Assembly (NCBI GenBank): GCA_027563935.2
Contig: JANVAS020000203.1
Location: forward strand, 9,176,001 to 9,240,000
Source: Costus lasius
Lineage: Eukaryota > Streptophyta > Magnoliopsida > Zingiberales > Costaceae
Direction: 5' to 3'
Length of the DNA: 64,000 nucleotides
Part shown: positions 1 through 12,400 of the stretch, piece by piece
How positions within the stretch are numbered: position 1 is the stretch's first letter
Layout of the letters: every line of letters begins with the position of its first letter
Translations under genes and position numbers: made by a program
Notes under the pieces: generated by a model
What the model was told of the DNA's origin: nothing
The model's database searches: none
Seen by the model: only the letters and a program-made list of their open reading frames with translations

Positions 1-1470
1 AACCTAACACCTCGCCGTAGTTGGGAGGTCATAACGGTTGTCATTGAGCATATCACGACCCATATGAGAAGGTCAATGAACAGACATAGGATTTGCCCCT
101 TCCTTAGGGAAGTATGATATCCATGGAGCTCCTCTATGGTTCTATGACTGAGAGTGTATGGCCATACCCAGGTAAGAACCTGTTTTAGTCATAGCCATGT
201 GATTGGGTGAAAACAAGTGGTGACACACTTGTCCAATCGGATATCAGTTCGGCAAAGAGACTGTAATGCATCTGTACCTAGTTGCGATGATGGGGATGTC
301 GATGTCGATATCCATTCCAATGACCTGGGTAGCAGCGATGCACTGCTAGGTGCCACTCACTGCTTGTGGTGACCTTTGGTCAGCACTGCCAGCGTCAGAA
401 AAACCTACAGGGTCGCACACCTTGATACTTGAGTTCTCGTATTGATCGAGAAGCCTTATGATCAAGTTATTGGATAACTCGGATCTAATTGGGAGATTTC
501 ATCAGCACCAATGGGCCTGATGAGATGGAAGAATGTTATTGGAGCCAAACTTCATTTTTTGCAGGTTGACCCGTATTTGACCATGGTTGGTCACACTTGG
601 ATTAGGGTTGCATTGGATTGGATCCAAATGCTTAATCAACCCATAAGATGAAGTTTGGGCTAGCTCATTATCCAATGAAGCCCAATAACAAGTTCTCATG
701 AAGAGAAGAGAGGCTAAAAGGGTATAATGGGAAGAAACCCAACCCCATTGGCGCCTAAGGGGCATAATGGGGTTAGGGTGGCAAAATTGCTTCATTAAGG
801 AAGTAATTTGCGCCTAGCCCTTCTCCCTTGATGGTATGAATGCCTTAAAGGCATGTCTTGGGCAGATATAGTACTTGGGCAATTATGGAAAGGTTGAATG
901 AAGTTTATGGTAAAGTCTTGGAGACTTTCCTTACATCAAACCTCCTCATCCTAGCCCTACACTTGTCATGATCCTAGCCCTTGCCCTAATCGCCTCTTGC
1001 CCTATATATGTGACCCTAGCCGACCCCTCTTGATTATGATTCATCCTTGGAGGCGTGAACATAAGAAGGGAGCGAGAGCAAGGAGCAAAGGCGCAATCTC
1101 TTCCTCTTCCATCAAGTGGCCGCAAGCTTCTCCTTCCTTACCACTTGGCGCATCTTTCTCTCTTGGTGGCGCAAGGTGGTTGGAGCATCTCCCTAAGGCT
1201 TGGATCTTCTTCCCGAGGCTAGCACCGGGCGTGGAAGAAGAGGACTCGAGGCATCCGTGTGTGTGAGACTGCAGAGGGCGCACAGTTGGGCGTCTATCAC
1301 GACATCGACCTCATCTTGCTCTGAGGTATTTTCTAACTCATTGTGTCGACCCCCTTGCATGCGATCTTCACTGGGTTTTTGGGACCGACCTGTTTCGGGG
1401 ACATTCTTCCGCTGTGCAATGTATGTATGTGTCTCTGAAAAATTGTAAAATGCCCCGGGGTTTCCCAACA
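1..1470 (+). repeat. Partial B-like copia LTR (D), plus strand, 3' end
   Basis: This is the downstream part of an LTR, ending TTTCCCAACA at 1470. The stretch 85-170 (GGATTTGCCCCTTCC, then GTGTATGGCCATACCC) parallels the LTR at 59790-59830 and the reverse complement of the B LTR near 4620-4680. The stretch around 1407-1470 (CTTCCGCTG, then TTTCCCAACA) mirrors the B U5 end. Compared with B, about 0.4-0.5 kb of the LTR lies left of the window. No primer-binding site follows 1470, so this is a 3' LTR or a solo LTR. It directly abuts a truncated A-family LTR and was therefore inserted into it. Short ORFs inside it are not genes. Confidence 0.7.
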
Positions 1471-1895
1471 CCAATGTACCCATGAGTCTACATCTTATTC
1501 CATGCTCGAAGCATCCTATAAGATTAGAACACATATTAGTCTCAATCATATCAAGGCTGTCTCATGTTCACCAAGATATCTCGACTAAGGACTATACTGC
1601 ATGTCAGCCTAGCTGAACATCATTGAGACATTATTCAGAAGTATTCATATTGCAGCAGATAATGTAACAACCTGAATAACAACCATTGCCTTTATAAACA
1701 TAGAGTTTATACATGATACTGTTATAATCCCAAGGCCTCAAACATTAGCCTTAAGGGCACACCCCAACATACATATTGCAGCAGATGATGTAACAACCTG
1801 AATAACAACCTTTGCCTTTATAAACATTAAGTTTATACATGATACTGATATAATCCCAAGGCCTCAAACATTAGCCTTAAGGGCATACCCCAACA
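1471..1895 (-). repeat. A-family LTR fragment interrupted on the left
   Basis: Reverse-strand A-family LTR, beginning mid-LTR at CCAATGTACCCATGAG (full copies have the same text, for example 32738-32755) and ending at the LTR terminus ACCCCAACA (1895). Everything upstream of this point was separated by the plus-strand LTR ending at 1470 and lies outside the window. The next bases, ATCTC (1896-1900), may be its target duplication. The terminal 126 bp occur twice in tandem. Confidence 0.8.
1644..1895. repeat. 126-bp tandem duplication of an LTR terminus
   Basis: Units 1644-1769 and 1770-1895 each run from TNCATATTGCAGCAG to the LTR end ACCCCAACA. They differ at several positions (for example AATG/GATG, CATAGAG/CATTAAG, GGGCACAC/GGGCATAC), so the duplication is not recent. 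No other A-family LTR in the window has it. Confidence 0.85.
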
Positions 1896-2474
1896 ATCTC
1901 ATGGTCATGACTAAATCAGGCTTTCACCTGGGTATGACCATACACTTTCAGTCATGCAACCATAGGGGGGCCACGTGGATATCAAGCTTCCGGTAGGAAG
2001 GGGCAAATCCTATGTCTGTCCATTGATCTTCCCATATGGGTCGTGACATACCCAATGACAACCGTTATGACCTCCCTAACCATATAGAAGAGTCAATGAC
2101 CTCAAGTCGAGAGATCAGTGCATCTCTTGTCACTTGTGAGCTTAACTCATGACACCAAGTTAAAGCCTCATAACGGGTCGGTCCAATATATCCACCACTA
2201 ATATACTTATATGCCTGCGTTAGCACCCCGTGCATAACTAGCCCATATACCCGTCTCACATGTATTAGAGTTGTCCCTTATCCACTCAGGTATTCGACTG
2301 GGGACACACCGTTTGAGCATAGATACAACCTGTCTCTAGGGACATTATTATCCATGTACATAATCACAGATGTAAACATAGCATAATAACGACAATGCCA
2401 AATGATATATTAAATATCAATGTCAAGTAGTACAAGATGGACCAACAATGGGTCCAAGGGCATATACACCAACA
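1896..2474 (-). repeat. B-like LTR fragment (D'), minus strand
   Basis: Reverse complement of the start of a B-like LTR: it ends CATATACACCAACA at 2474, which read in sense is TGTTGGTGTATATG, as at 59287. The part near 1900-2060 is the reverse complement of about 40-230 of the plus-strand LTR at the window start (shared TATGGCCATAC-type text and GGGGCAAATCCTATG). An A-family LTR interrupts it at 1895. What follows is not the polypurine-tract sequence that comes after 3' LTRs here, so it is a 5' or solo LTR. Confidence 0.6.
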
Positions 2475-2943
2475 ATACATATAGAGACACGCTGGGATAA
2501 ACGTTCCTGCTGAACGTTGGAGATTCCTTTCTTGAGTAGCTGCACAAATGGCATTGAAGCTTTCCTTGTGAGTTGAATCTAGTTTGAGCGAAGGTATGGA
2601 AGGAGACATTGGAGTTTCCATCTTGGATCCACAGAGTGATACGTTTAAGCTTCCTTTGCAGTGGTGAAGATGAGCTTGATCAGCAGGAGAGACGTTGAGG
2701 TTTCCATTTTTTTTGCAGCGATCAAGATTTGTGCAGACGTGTGCTTGATGAAATGCTGAGATGAGTGTTGGCTGCATTGAACTCTAAGATTCATGAAAAT
2801 AGCTGCATGTTGGTTTGGCGCATCTTGTTTTGTTGTTGGCTGATCCCATGGAGTAGTCATGGCCCTCTTTTGCAGTGAATTATTCATGATAAGTGGGCTT
2901 GTCTTGGGCCTCTCTTGAAGTGGTTATTTATTGAGCTAGCTTT
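2475..2943. repeat. LTR-like sequence X, left part
   Basis: No coding potential. It lies directly left of the B insertion and continues at 53987-54089 across the B element (TSD GCTTT). The join region (GAGCTAGCTTT, then ATTGGCAGAGCTTGCTAGC) resembles the C repeat near 36660-36700. With the CCCCATCA terminus at 54089 this suggests a C-related LTR. Its left terminus is not visible. Confidence 0.4.
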
Positions 2944-5170
2944 TGTTAGGGAATACCGGGTGTAATTTAAAATTTTGCAGTCCCAAGACGCAGCGGAAGC
3001 ATTACACCCAAAACATATTCCGGTCCCAAGGATCCATGCGAGAGAGAAGACACAAGGATGTGTTAGAGATGTACCTCTTTTGCTTGTCTAGTTGCCGAAG
3101 CCATGTTGAAGGAGCCCAAGTGTTCGCCCTCTACAAGTATCCACGCGTCGACTCCTTGATCATTGCTCCCTTCCATGCTTGGTGCTAGCCTCGGGAAGAG
3201 AATCAAGCCTTATCACTCTCTTCAAATCTTGCGCCACCTCCAAGGTAGAAGCGCCAAGAAGAGATGAGGAAGAGGATGATGCGCCAAGTACTTCGTTCTT
3301 CTTCTTTGCATGCGCCACCTTCAAGCAAGGTGCGCCTATGGCCAAGGAACAAAGAGGACTTGTGGCAAGGAGATGCCACCAAGCACTAAGAGTCCTTGCG
3401 CCAAGAAGAGAGGGAGAAGAATAAGAACTTGCGGTTCCAAGGAAGAAGGAGATTGCGCTCCTTGATGAAGAAGGAGATTGCGCTCCTTCATGAAGAAGGA
3501 GAGCTCCAAGCTCTCAAGTTGTCGCCACCCTAAGCTTCCAATTCTCTCCAAGAGATGTCGCCACCAAGCCCTTCTCCAAGTTACGTCAAGAGGTGAAGAA
3601 GGAGAAGAAGGCTTGCGGCTTCAAGGAGGAAGAAGGGTTGCGCCACCTTCAAGTTGTCACCCTTTGCCCTTGCTCACGCCTCTCTATGTGTCTTCACGCC
3701 TCCAAGGAGTTAACATTTTAGAGGGGGCGGCTAGGGTCTTATTTATAAGGTCAAGAGGGGGTTTAGGGAGGGCCAAGATCATGCCAAGTGGGTGGCTAGG
3801 ATGAAGGGGGTTTGTGGCAAGGAAAGTCTCCAAGACTTTTCCATAAACCTCATTCAACCTATCCTTATTTGCCCTATAGCCATATCAGCGCAAGAGATGC
3901 CTTAAAGGCATGCATTCCATCCTAGGAAGAAAGGCTAGGTGCCAATTACTTCCATAATGAAGCAAAGGCACCTCCCTCACCCCATTATGCCCCTAGGCGC
4001 CAATGGGGTGAGATTTCTCCCTATTATGCCCTTTTAGCCTCTAATCTCTTCATGACAACTTATTATTGGGCCTCATTGGATAATGAGTTAGCCCAAACTT
4101 CATTGCATGGGTTGATTAAGCCATTGGATCTAATCCAATGCAACCCTAATCCAAATGTGACCAATTAAGGTCAATTTCGGGTCAACCTGCCAAAATTGAA
4201 GTTTGGCTCCAATAACTTTCTTCCAACTCATCAAGCCCATTGGCGCTGATGAAATATTCCAAATTGATCCAAGTTATCCAATAACTTGATCATAAGGCTT
4301 CTGATTAAAGCAACGTCAAGAGTCTATTGCATGTGACCCCGTAGGATCCTTATGACGATGGTAATGATGTAAACATCATAAGTAGCGAGGGGTATCTAGC
4401 AACACATCACTACTACCCATGTCATAGGACTTAAGTCATTATGGCAACAACTCCTAACAAGCAACGAGGATTCCCATGCATTATAGATCCCTTTGCCTAA
4501 ACTGATATCCTGCCATTGGATTAGTCTTAAGTTTATCAATCCAATGCATTGGTTATGACTCAACAAGTGTGGCCACACATTCTTGCCATGTACCAATAAG
4601 GTGGGGCACCCCCGAGTGGATATCATGCTTCCAATAAGGAAGGGGCAAATCCTACTATTGGTCATCCATGTCTCTACATGACTTATGACATGCCCAGTGT
4701 CAGTCGTTTTGGTCTCCCAATTGCAGAGAGACGTAAGACTGTATCAAAGCATACCCATGATCAAATCTAGACATGAATACCTCAAGTCTAAGGATCAATG
4801 CAAACCTCTTGCATGTGAGATTGACTTGTTGACTAGACAAGTCAATCCTCATGGTGGATCACTCCAGTGCATCCAATGCACCTGTATGTCTGCGTTACTG
4901 TGCCCCGCACCTAACCAGCCCATACACCAGTCTCACATGTACCAAAGCTGTCCCATATCTGCTATGGTACCTTGTCTGGGGATAGCTTATGAGAATGGAT
5001 CCAATCCAAACTCCTAGGACATTTTTATTGCAACTCAATACATCAACGCAGGTAGAGAAGTCTACATAATAACGACCATGCCTTTATAGAGAATGATAAT
5101 TATATCAAAGTACATTTAAACAATGCCCGACCATGTCCAAATATTGGTCTGCAGGGCATAAACACCAACA
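2944..5170 (-). repeat. B 3' LTR
   Basis: 2,227 bp, from TGTTAGGGAATACC to AAACACCAACA. Homologous to 51780-53981. The following ATCTCCCACTTGCAC is the reverse complement of a polypurine tract and marks this as the 3' LTR. It carries a 25-bp tandem duplication (3442-3491) absent from the other LTR, exactly the length difference between the two. Confidence 0.93.
3442..3491. repeat. 25-bp tandem duplication in B 3' LTR
   Basis: Units 3442-3466 and 3467-3491 both begin GAAGAAGGAGATTGCGCTCC and differ at one base (CTTGAT/CTTCAT). The 5' LTR has a single copy near 52282-52306. Confidence 0.9.
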
Positions 5171-5900
5171 ATCTCCCACTTGCACTAAGACCAAGGGCAA
5201 CTGATGTTTAGTTAGTTCCAATGTCTCTAGTATGACCCATTTAGCTTCCGCTGCGCCAGAGGCTATGTTAGTGGGTTTTTCCATATTGCTATCTGTGTTT
5301 ATTTTAACAAATTTGATCATCATCCTTATCCATGATCTCTAAGATCAGATGATATGCTGTAGTACATACTTGAGCACTAAGTTCCTTCATTTATGCTATG
5401 GCCCCAGTAAGAACCATACTGGACCATCAAGCACCATGAACTAAATCAAGTTCAAATGAATGAAGCTGCTTCCTTGGCTGCCACAAGAAGCTGCAATGTA
5501 CTCAGCCTTATTTGTAGAATTTTGCCACTATGGTTTGCATAATGATCTTTCAGCACTCAACACCACAACAAGGCAAAGCGCAAATCCTGGCTATGGTCAT
5601 AAGACTGGAACGAAGTATCAGTGTACCTTTGTACACAAAATTCTTCCTGTCTATCATAGACTAGACATCAATCCTTTATACTTCCCAAGTATATATAAGG
5701 ATTGCTTTCACAGCTATCAAGTGTCAAACACTAGAATCTGATTGAAACTTATTGGCTATGCTCCAAGCATTTGCCACAAATGGTCTTGTGTATATTACTC
5801 AAAACATGATCCGTCCTATACACCATGTATCAAGATTTTAGACCCATGTTATTACTCTCCAGCTGTGTCATAGGAGACAACATCCTCATGAGAGTCAGAC
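5171..5900 (-). pseudogene. B pol remnant: RNase H end
   Basis: This is the 3' end of the B coding region, lying just inside the 3' LTR. On the plus strand, GCTGCGCCAGAGGC near 5248 and GCTGCAATGTACTCAGCC near 5490 align with the RNase H part of A-family elements (18817 and 19085). In those elements this is the region encoding the STTEAEYVAASEA motif. No long open frame survives, so it is a decayed fragment. The TSD copy CAGAC at 5896-5900 marks where A1 entered; the B sequence continues at 33038. Confidence 0.75.
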
Positions 5901-7581
5901 TGAAAGGTCCCTAATAAGGGGGGGAAGAAACCCTAATAGGCGCATAACAGGGATCATACATGCGGAAGCTAGGGTTTCATAGAAAATCGATATGCATGTC
6001 ATATAATCAACTCTTAAGGCTTGTATAGAGCGAAAGGGATTCATACCATTGCCATTGCAAGGATGGCGACTTGGAAGCAAAGATGCGAGTGCTTCTTCTC
6101 CAAAGGCACCGCACACAAGATGAGAGAAGCTTTCTTCTTGTCGCTCCTTATGCTAGCAAGGATCTCTAAGTGTCCTAATCGCTTGAAGGGATGAGATCTC
6201 CTTTTTCCTTGGCTTGTCCGAATTCTCTCCAAGGCGTGAAGAAGTCACACACGAGAGAAGGGGCGTCGAGAGAAGAGGCAAGCGTTTAGGCGTTGAGAGG
6301 AAGTGGCGTTAATGACTTTCCAAAAATAGAAAGTCATGAAGCCATGCGCCCATGATCTCAAAACCGACCAAAACGCCTTCAAGCTTTGAACCATGCATTC
6401 ACTCATGTGAACCGGTTCAAGCCAATTCGATCCATTTCAATTTGGTTCAAAGACCAAATCAAATCAGCCCAAGCCATGGTCTAGATCTTACTGAACCAAA
6501 TGGTTCAAGATCTAACCGTTCATCTCTTGATGCTCTTGATCTCACCGATCTAGCATCAATTCTCTTGATCGAAGCTTACCGATCTCAAGCCCTAATCAAT
6601 CAAATATGATCAGACCAGATCTCACTTACAATAAGAGATTAAATCCCTTTAAACTAAATCAAAACAATTCAGTCCACACGATCTGACATAAGTAAGCCAT
6701 ATCATCAAATTGTGCGACCCTAAGGGTTTCCTTTAAATGTCGGTAACGATAACTTACGTTATCACGATCAGTGAGGGGTATCTAGCAACACATCACTGTC
6801 TCCCAATATAAAGGAAAGAGTCTTCCAAGACTACACCCAAACCACAGCACAAGTGTGAACCCAAGTCACTTGACATATGTGTTTCCTTTGCCACTGGATG
6901 TTCTTATTGGACAAGCGTGTCAAGCCTGTAATTCCAATACGATGAGAATGATTAGATCAGATGAACATAGTCATCTGGGTATGGCCATACACTTTCTCAA
7001 TCATCTCATCCAGGGGGCCCCTTTAGAACATCACACTCCAAACAAGGAGACGGCAATCCTATATCTATCACTAGTGCCCTAACATGACTCATGCTCATTA
7101 TCCAAGATAGTCTATAATCATTATGTTTCAAATGATATTGAACTACCTCAAAACAATGCCAATCATCATTTAGAAACACAAGTGATCTCAAGTCAGAGGA
7201 AATATGCCACTTGTTTGCATACAAGGATTATTCACATTGTGACAAGCAATTGAATATCCTAATTAGGGTCTGTCCAGTACATCCAATGTACCCATGAGTC
7301 TACATCTTATTCTATGCTCGAAGCATCCTATAAGATTAGAACACATATTAGTCTCAATCATATCAAGGCTGTCTCATGTTCACCAAGATATCTCGACTAA
7401 GGACAAAACTGCATGTCAGCCAAGCTGAACAGCATTGAGACATTATTCAGAAGTATACATATTGCAGCAGATAAAGTAACAACCTGAATAACAACTATTG
7501 CCTTTATAAACATAGAGTTTATACATGATACTGATATAATCCCAAGGCCTCAAACATTAGCCTTAAGGTCATACCCCAACA
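5901..7581 (-). repeat. A1 3' LTR
   Basis: From TGAAAGGTCCCTAATAAGG to ATACCCCAACA. In sense orientation it starts TGTTGGGGTATG and ends CA. Followed by ATCTCCCACTTGC, the reverse complement of the polypurine tract. ORFs at 5895-6232 and 6855-7224 are LTR sequence and recur in other copies, so they are not genes. Confidence 0.95.
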
Positions 7582-7792
7582 ATCTCCCACTTGCACTTAA
7601 TCTAATGGTTGAGAAATCTCAAACCCATATTATTACAGTGCTTCTCATGCTTCTGCTGCGCCAGAGGCTTTGTAAGCGGGACAGCTAGATTGTCATCTGT
7701 ATGAACCTTGCAGACTTTGATCTCGCCATGATCAATGATCTCCCGGATCAAGTGAAACCTTCTCTGTATGTGCTTGGACTTCTGGTGCGACC
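7582..7792 (-). pseudogene. gag-pol: A1 pol, C-terminal end of RNase H
   Basis: Last part of the A1 frame, encoding the conserved tail KSKHIQRRFHLIREI through HTDDNLA and ending GLRFLNH at the stop near 7602. It was cut from the rest of RNase H by A2; the target duplication CGACC is at 7788-7792 and the coding sequence resumes at 16770. Compared with its relatives it reads HTDDNLAVPL instead of HTDDNLADPL. The reading frame appears to continue into the A2 LTR only because that LTR is open by chance at this point. Confidence 0.85.
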
Positions 7793-9476
7793 TGAAAGTC
7801 CCCTTCAAGGGGGAGCGCAAAGGGGATGAAACCCTAACGAAGGGGGCGCATGAAATTTTTCATAGGGTTTCATGTAGATCGATTGCATGAATACATATAT
7901 GATCAACTTTTAAGGATGAGAAGTATTTCATACCGAAGCCATGTGTTGGATGGCGCCTTGGAAGAGAGAGAGCAAAAGAGATCTCCTCCAAAGAAGACAC
8001 ACACCAAATGATGAAGGCTTCCTTCTTGCGCACCTCTTGTGCTAGCAAAAGTGCCAAGATGTTCTTGTTCGAATGGTAGGGATGATGAGATGATGCTTGG
8101 CCGAGAGTTCTCCCCTTGTCGTCAACACCTTCACCACACGAAGTTCGCAAGCCAGCAAGCCGCGTCAAAGACAAGAGAGCAAAAACATTTAGGCGATATC
8201 AAGAGTGGCGTTACATGACTTCCCAAAATGGAAAGTCATGAAGCCATTCGCCAACGCCAAAACGCTTTCTTTCATGAACCATGCGTTCACATAGTGAACC
8301 GGTTCATTCTTTGGTTCAATTCGATTTGGTTCAAAGACCAAACTCAAACCAAGCCAAGACATGGTCTAGACCTTCTATGAACCAAATGGCTCATGATCTA
8401 ACCGTTCATCTCCTGATGCTCTTGATCTCACCGATCTAGCATCCACTCTCTCGATCAAAGCTTACCGATCTCAAGCCCTAATCAATCAAACATGATCAGA
8501 CCAGATCTCACTTATAATCAGAGATTAAATCCCTTCAAACTGAATCCAAACAATTCAGTCCACACGATCTAACTTAAAGAAGCCATATCATCAAATTGTG
8601 CGACCCTAAGGGTTTCCTTTAAAAGTCGGTAACGATAACTTTCGTTATCACGATCAGTGAGGGGTATCTAGCAACACATCACTGTCTCCCGATATAAAGG
8701 AAAGAGTCTTCCAAGACTACTCCCAAACCATAGCACAAGGGTGAATGCACTTCACTAGGCATACATATATCCTTTGCCACTGGATGTTCTTATTGGACAA
8801 GCGTGTCAAGCCTGTGACTCCAATATGATGAGCATGATTAGATCAGATGAACATAATCATCTGGGTATGGCCATACACTTTCTCAATCATCTCATATAAG
8901 GGGGGGGGGCGCCTTTTAGAACATCACACTCCTTAAACAAGGAGACGGCAATCCTTTATCTATCACTAGTGCCCTAACCTGACTCATGATCATTATCCAA
9001 GATAGTCTATGATCATTATGTTTCAAATGATATTGAACTACCTCAAAACAATGACAATCATCATTTAGAAACACAAGTGATCTCAAGTCAGAGGATATGT
9101 GCCACTTGTAGCAAACAAGGAATATTCACATTGTGACAAACAATTGAATATCCTAATAGGGTCTGTCCAGTACATCTAATGTACCCATGAGTCTACATCT
9201 TATTCCATGCTCGAAGCATCCTATAAGATCAGAACACATATTAGTCTCAATCATATCAAGGCTGTCTCATGTTCACCAAGATATCTCGACTAAGGACTTT
9301 ATAGCATGTCAGCCTAGCTGAACAGCTTTGAGACATTATTCAGTAGTACACTTATTATAGCAGACAAGGTAACAACCTGAATAATAACCATGCCTTTATA
9401 AACACAAGAGTTTACTACATGATACTGATACAATCCCAAAGGCCTCAAACATTAGCCTTAAGGGCATACCCCAACA
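7793..9476 (-). repeat. A2 3' LTR
   Basis: 1,684 bp, from TGAAAGTCCCCTTCAAGG to ACCCCAACA, followed by polypurine-tract sequence. It keeps a run of nine to ten G near 8898-8908 that is missing from the partner LTR, where 24 bp around the run are deleted (near 16200). Confidence 0.95.
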
Positions 9477-9496
9477 ATCTCCCACTTGCACTTAAT

Positions 9497-12400
9497 CTAA
9501 TGGTTGAGAAATCTCAAACCCATATTATTACAGTGCTTCTCTTGCTTCTGCTGCGCCAGAGGCTTGGTAAGCGGGTCAGCCAGATTGTCATCTGTATGAA
9601 CCTTGCAAATTTTGATCTCGCCTCGATCAATGATCTCCCGGATCAAGTGAAACCGTCTCTGTATGTGCTTGGACTTCTGGTGCAACCGTGGTTCCTTTGC
9701 TTGTGCGATTGCTCCAGTCTTATCACAGAAGATAACCAAAGGATCGACACTTGAAGGAACAACACCAAGTTCTCTCACGAACTTACGAATCCACACTGCC
9801 TCCTTGGATGCTTCCGAGGCTGCAACATACTCAGCTTCTGTTGTGGAATCAGCAACAGTTGACTGTTTGAAACTCTTCCACACCACTGCTCCACCATTCA
9901 AGCTAAAAACATAGCCTGATTGCGACGGAAATCATCCTGGTCCGACTGGAACGAAGCATCAGTATATCCTTCTATACTGAGTTCTTCCTGACCACCATAT
10001 ATCAAGAACATATCTTTGGTCCTCCGCAGATATTTTAAAATGTTCTTGACCGCAATCCAGTGTGCCTGACCTGGATTACTTTGGAATCGACTGGTCACGC
10101 TTAACCCGTAAGCGACGTCTGGGCGAGTACACAACTTCGCATACATAATGGACCCAATAGCCGAAGCATAAGGCGTATTGTCCATTTCATCTTTCTCAGT
10201 CTGTGTTTGTGGACACTGACTCCTCGAAAGATTCAGACCATGTCTGACTGGAAGATATCCTCTTTTAGAATTCTCTAAATGGAATCTCTCTAGGACTTTA
10301 TCGATGTAAGTACTCTGGCACAGCCCGAGAAGCCTCTTAGATCTATCCCTGTAGATCTTCACACCTAATACATAGGCTGCTTCTCCTAGATCTTTCATCT
10401 GGAAACATTTCCTTAGCCATGCTTTAACCGCATGCAGTTCAGGAATATCGTTTCCAATGATCAAGATGTCATTGACGTAGAGGACTAGGAAAGTAATCAC
10501 GCTCCCACTAAACCTCTTATATACACACGGGTCATCCTCGTTCTTGATGAAACCAAACTCAGAGATTGATTCATCAAAACGAAGATTCCAGCTTCTAGAT
10601 GCTTGTTTAAGTCCATAAATGGACTTCTTTAACTTGCATATCTTATGACGATCTGATGGATTAGTGAAACCTTCTGGTTGTGTCATATACACATCCTCAT
10701 CTAGATTTCCATTAAGGAAAGCCGTTTTCACATCCATCTGCCAGATCTCATAATCATAATATGCTGCTATCGCGAAAAGAATCCGAATAGACTTAAACAT
10801 GGCTACAGGTGAGAAAGTTTCATCATAATCTATCCCGTAGATTTGTTTGAAACCTTTCGCAACTAGCCTGCCTTTATAGGTAACCACGTTACCATCCATG
10901 TCAATCTTCTTCTTGAAGATCCATTTACAGCCTATAGGGATTACTCCCGGAGGCGGATCAACCAAATCCCAGACTTGGTTATCTGACATGGAGTCCATCT
11001 CGGCTCGCATAGCTTCAAGCCATCTAGCTGACTCCGGTCCACTGACCGCATCCGCATAAGTGAGGGGTTCATCATTGTCAATGATGTAGACTCCGTCATA
11101 GCGATCAGGCTGTCGACGGATCCTTCCCGATCTTCGCGGTTCCCGTGATATTTGAGCCTCAGGTTATTCAATAACCTGTTCAACTGGCTCAGGCTCATCC
11201 AACTGTGCTTGACTACTTTGTCCATCCTCTGGATTCTCATCCAGCTTTATTTCTCTCCCACTGGCTTCTTGCAGAAGAAACTCCTTCTCAAGAAATATTG
11301 CCGTCCGAGCAACAAATACTTTGTTCTCTTTGGGATCGTAGAAATAATAACCCTTAGTTTCCTTAGGGTAACCGACAAAGATGCATTTCTCAGATCTGCT
11401 CTCCAGTTTCCCAGAGGCGAGCTTTTTGACATAAGCTTCGCAACCCCAGATCCTGATAAATGTCAAGCTCGGCTGTTTCCCATACCATAACTCGTATGGA
11501 GTCTTAGAAACTGCCTTGGATGGCACTCGGTTTAGTACCTTTGCAGCTGTTTCCAGTGCAAATCCCAAAAAGGAGTAAGGTAGAGTAGCCTGACTCATCA
11601 TAGAACGAACCATATCAAGTAACGTTCTATTTCTCCACTCGGACACACCATTCCATTGCGGTGTTCCTGGTGGAGTGAGCTGTGAGATAATCCCACACTC
11701 CTTTAGATAGTCAGTAAACGCATGACTCAGGTATTCTCCACCTCGATCAGAACGAAGTGCCTTGATATTTCGGCCTAGCTGATTTTGTACTTCATTTTTG
11801 AACTCTTTGAACTTGTCAAAAGATTCACTTTTATGTATCATTAAATAGACATACCCATACCTACTGAAATCATCAGTAAAGGTAATGAAGTACTGATAGC
11901 CACCTCTGGCATGTTTACTAAACGGCCCACACACATCACTGTGTATAAGGTCAAGTAAACCTGAAGCCCTTTGTCCTTTGTTAAGAAAAGGTGACTTCGT
12001 CATTTTACCCATTAAACAAGCTTTGCATGTATCAATCTCCTCATAGGAGAATGATCCCAGCAGTCCATGATCATGCAACCGCTTAATGCGCTTCTTGTTA
12101 ATATGGCCTAAACGACTATGCCATAGCAAGGTGCTGTCATCAGCATACTTGGCTTTCTTATTATCAACGTTTTGTATAGAATATTCCATGTCCAACATGA
12201 ATAACCCATTGTTGATTGAACCAGTTGCATAAACAATATTATCATAAGATAAAACACACTTTAAATATTGCATTCAAAGGAAAATCCCTTCCTGACAAGA
12301 GCAGGAATGGAGATAATATTTTTAGTGATGCTGGGAACAAAGTAACAATTGTTTAATTCTAATACAATGCCAGATGGTAATGAGATGAAATAGTCTCCTA

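Noticed and set aside
7860..8174. 104-codon ORF repeated identically at 15172-15486, looking like a conserved gene
   Set aside because: It lies in the two LTRs of A2, so identity reflects the recent insertion and not selection on a protein.
8898..8908. Long G run in the A2 3' LTR as a G-quadruplex regulator
   Set aside because: A homopolymer variable between copies and deleted in the partner LTR; more likely slippage or sequencing noise.
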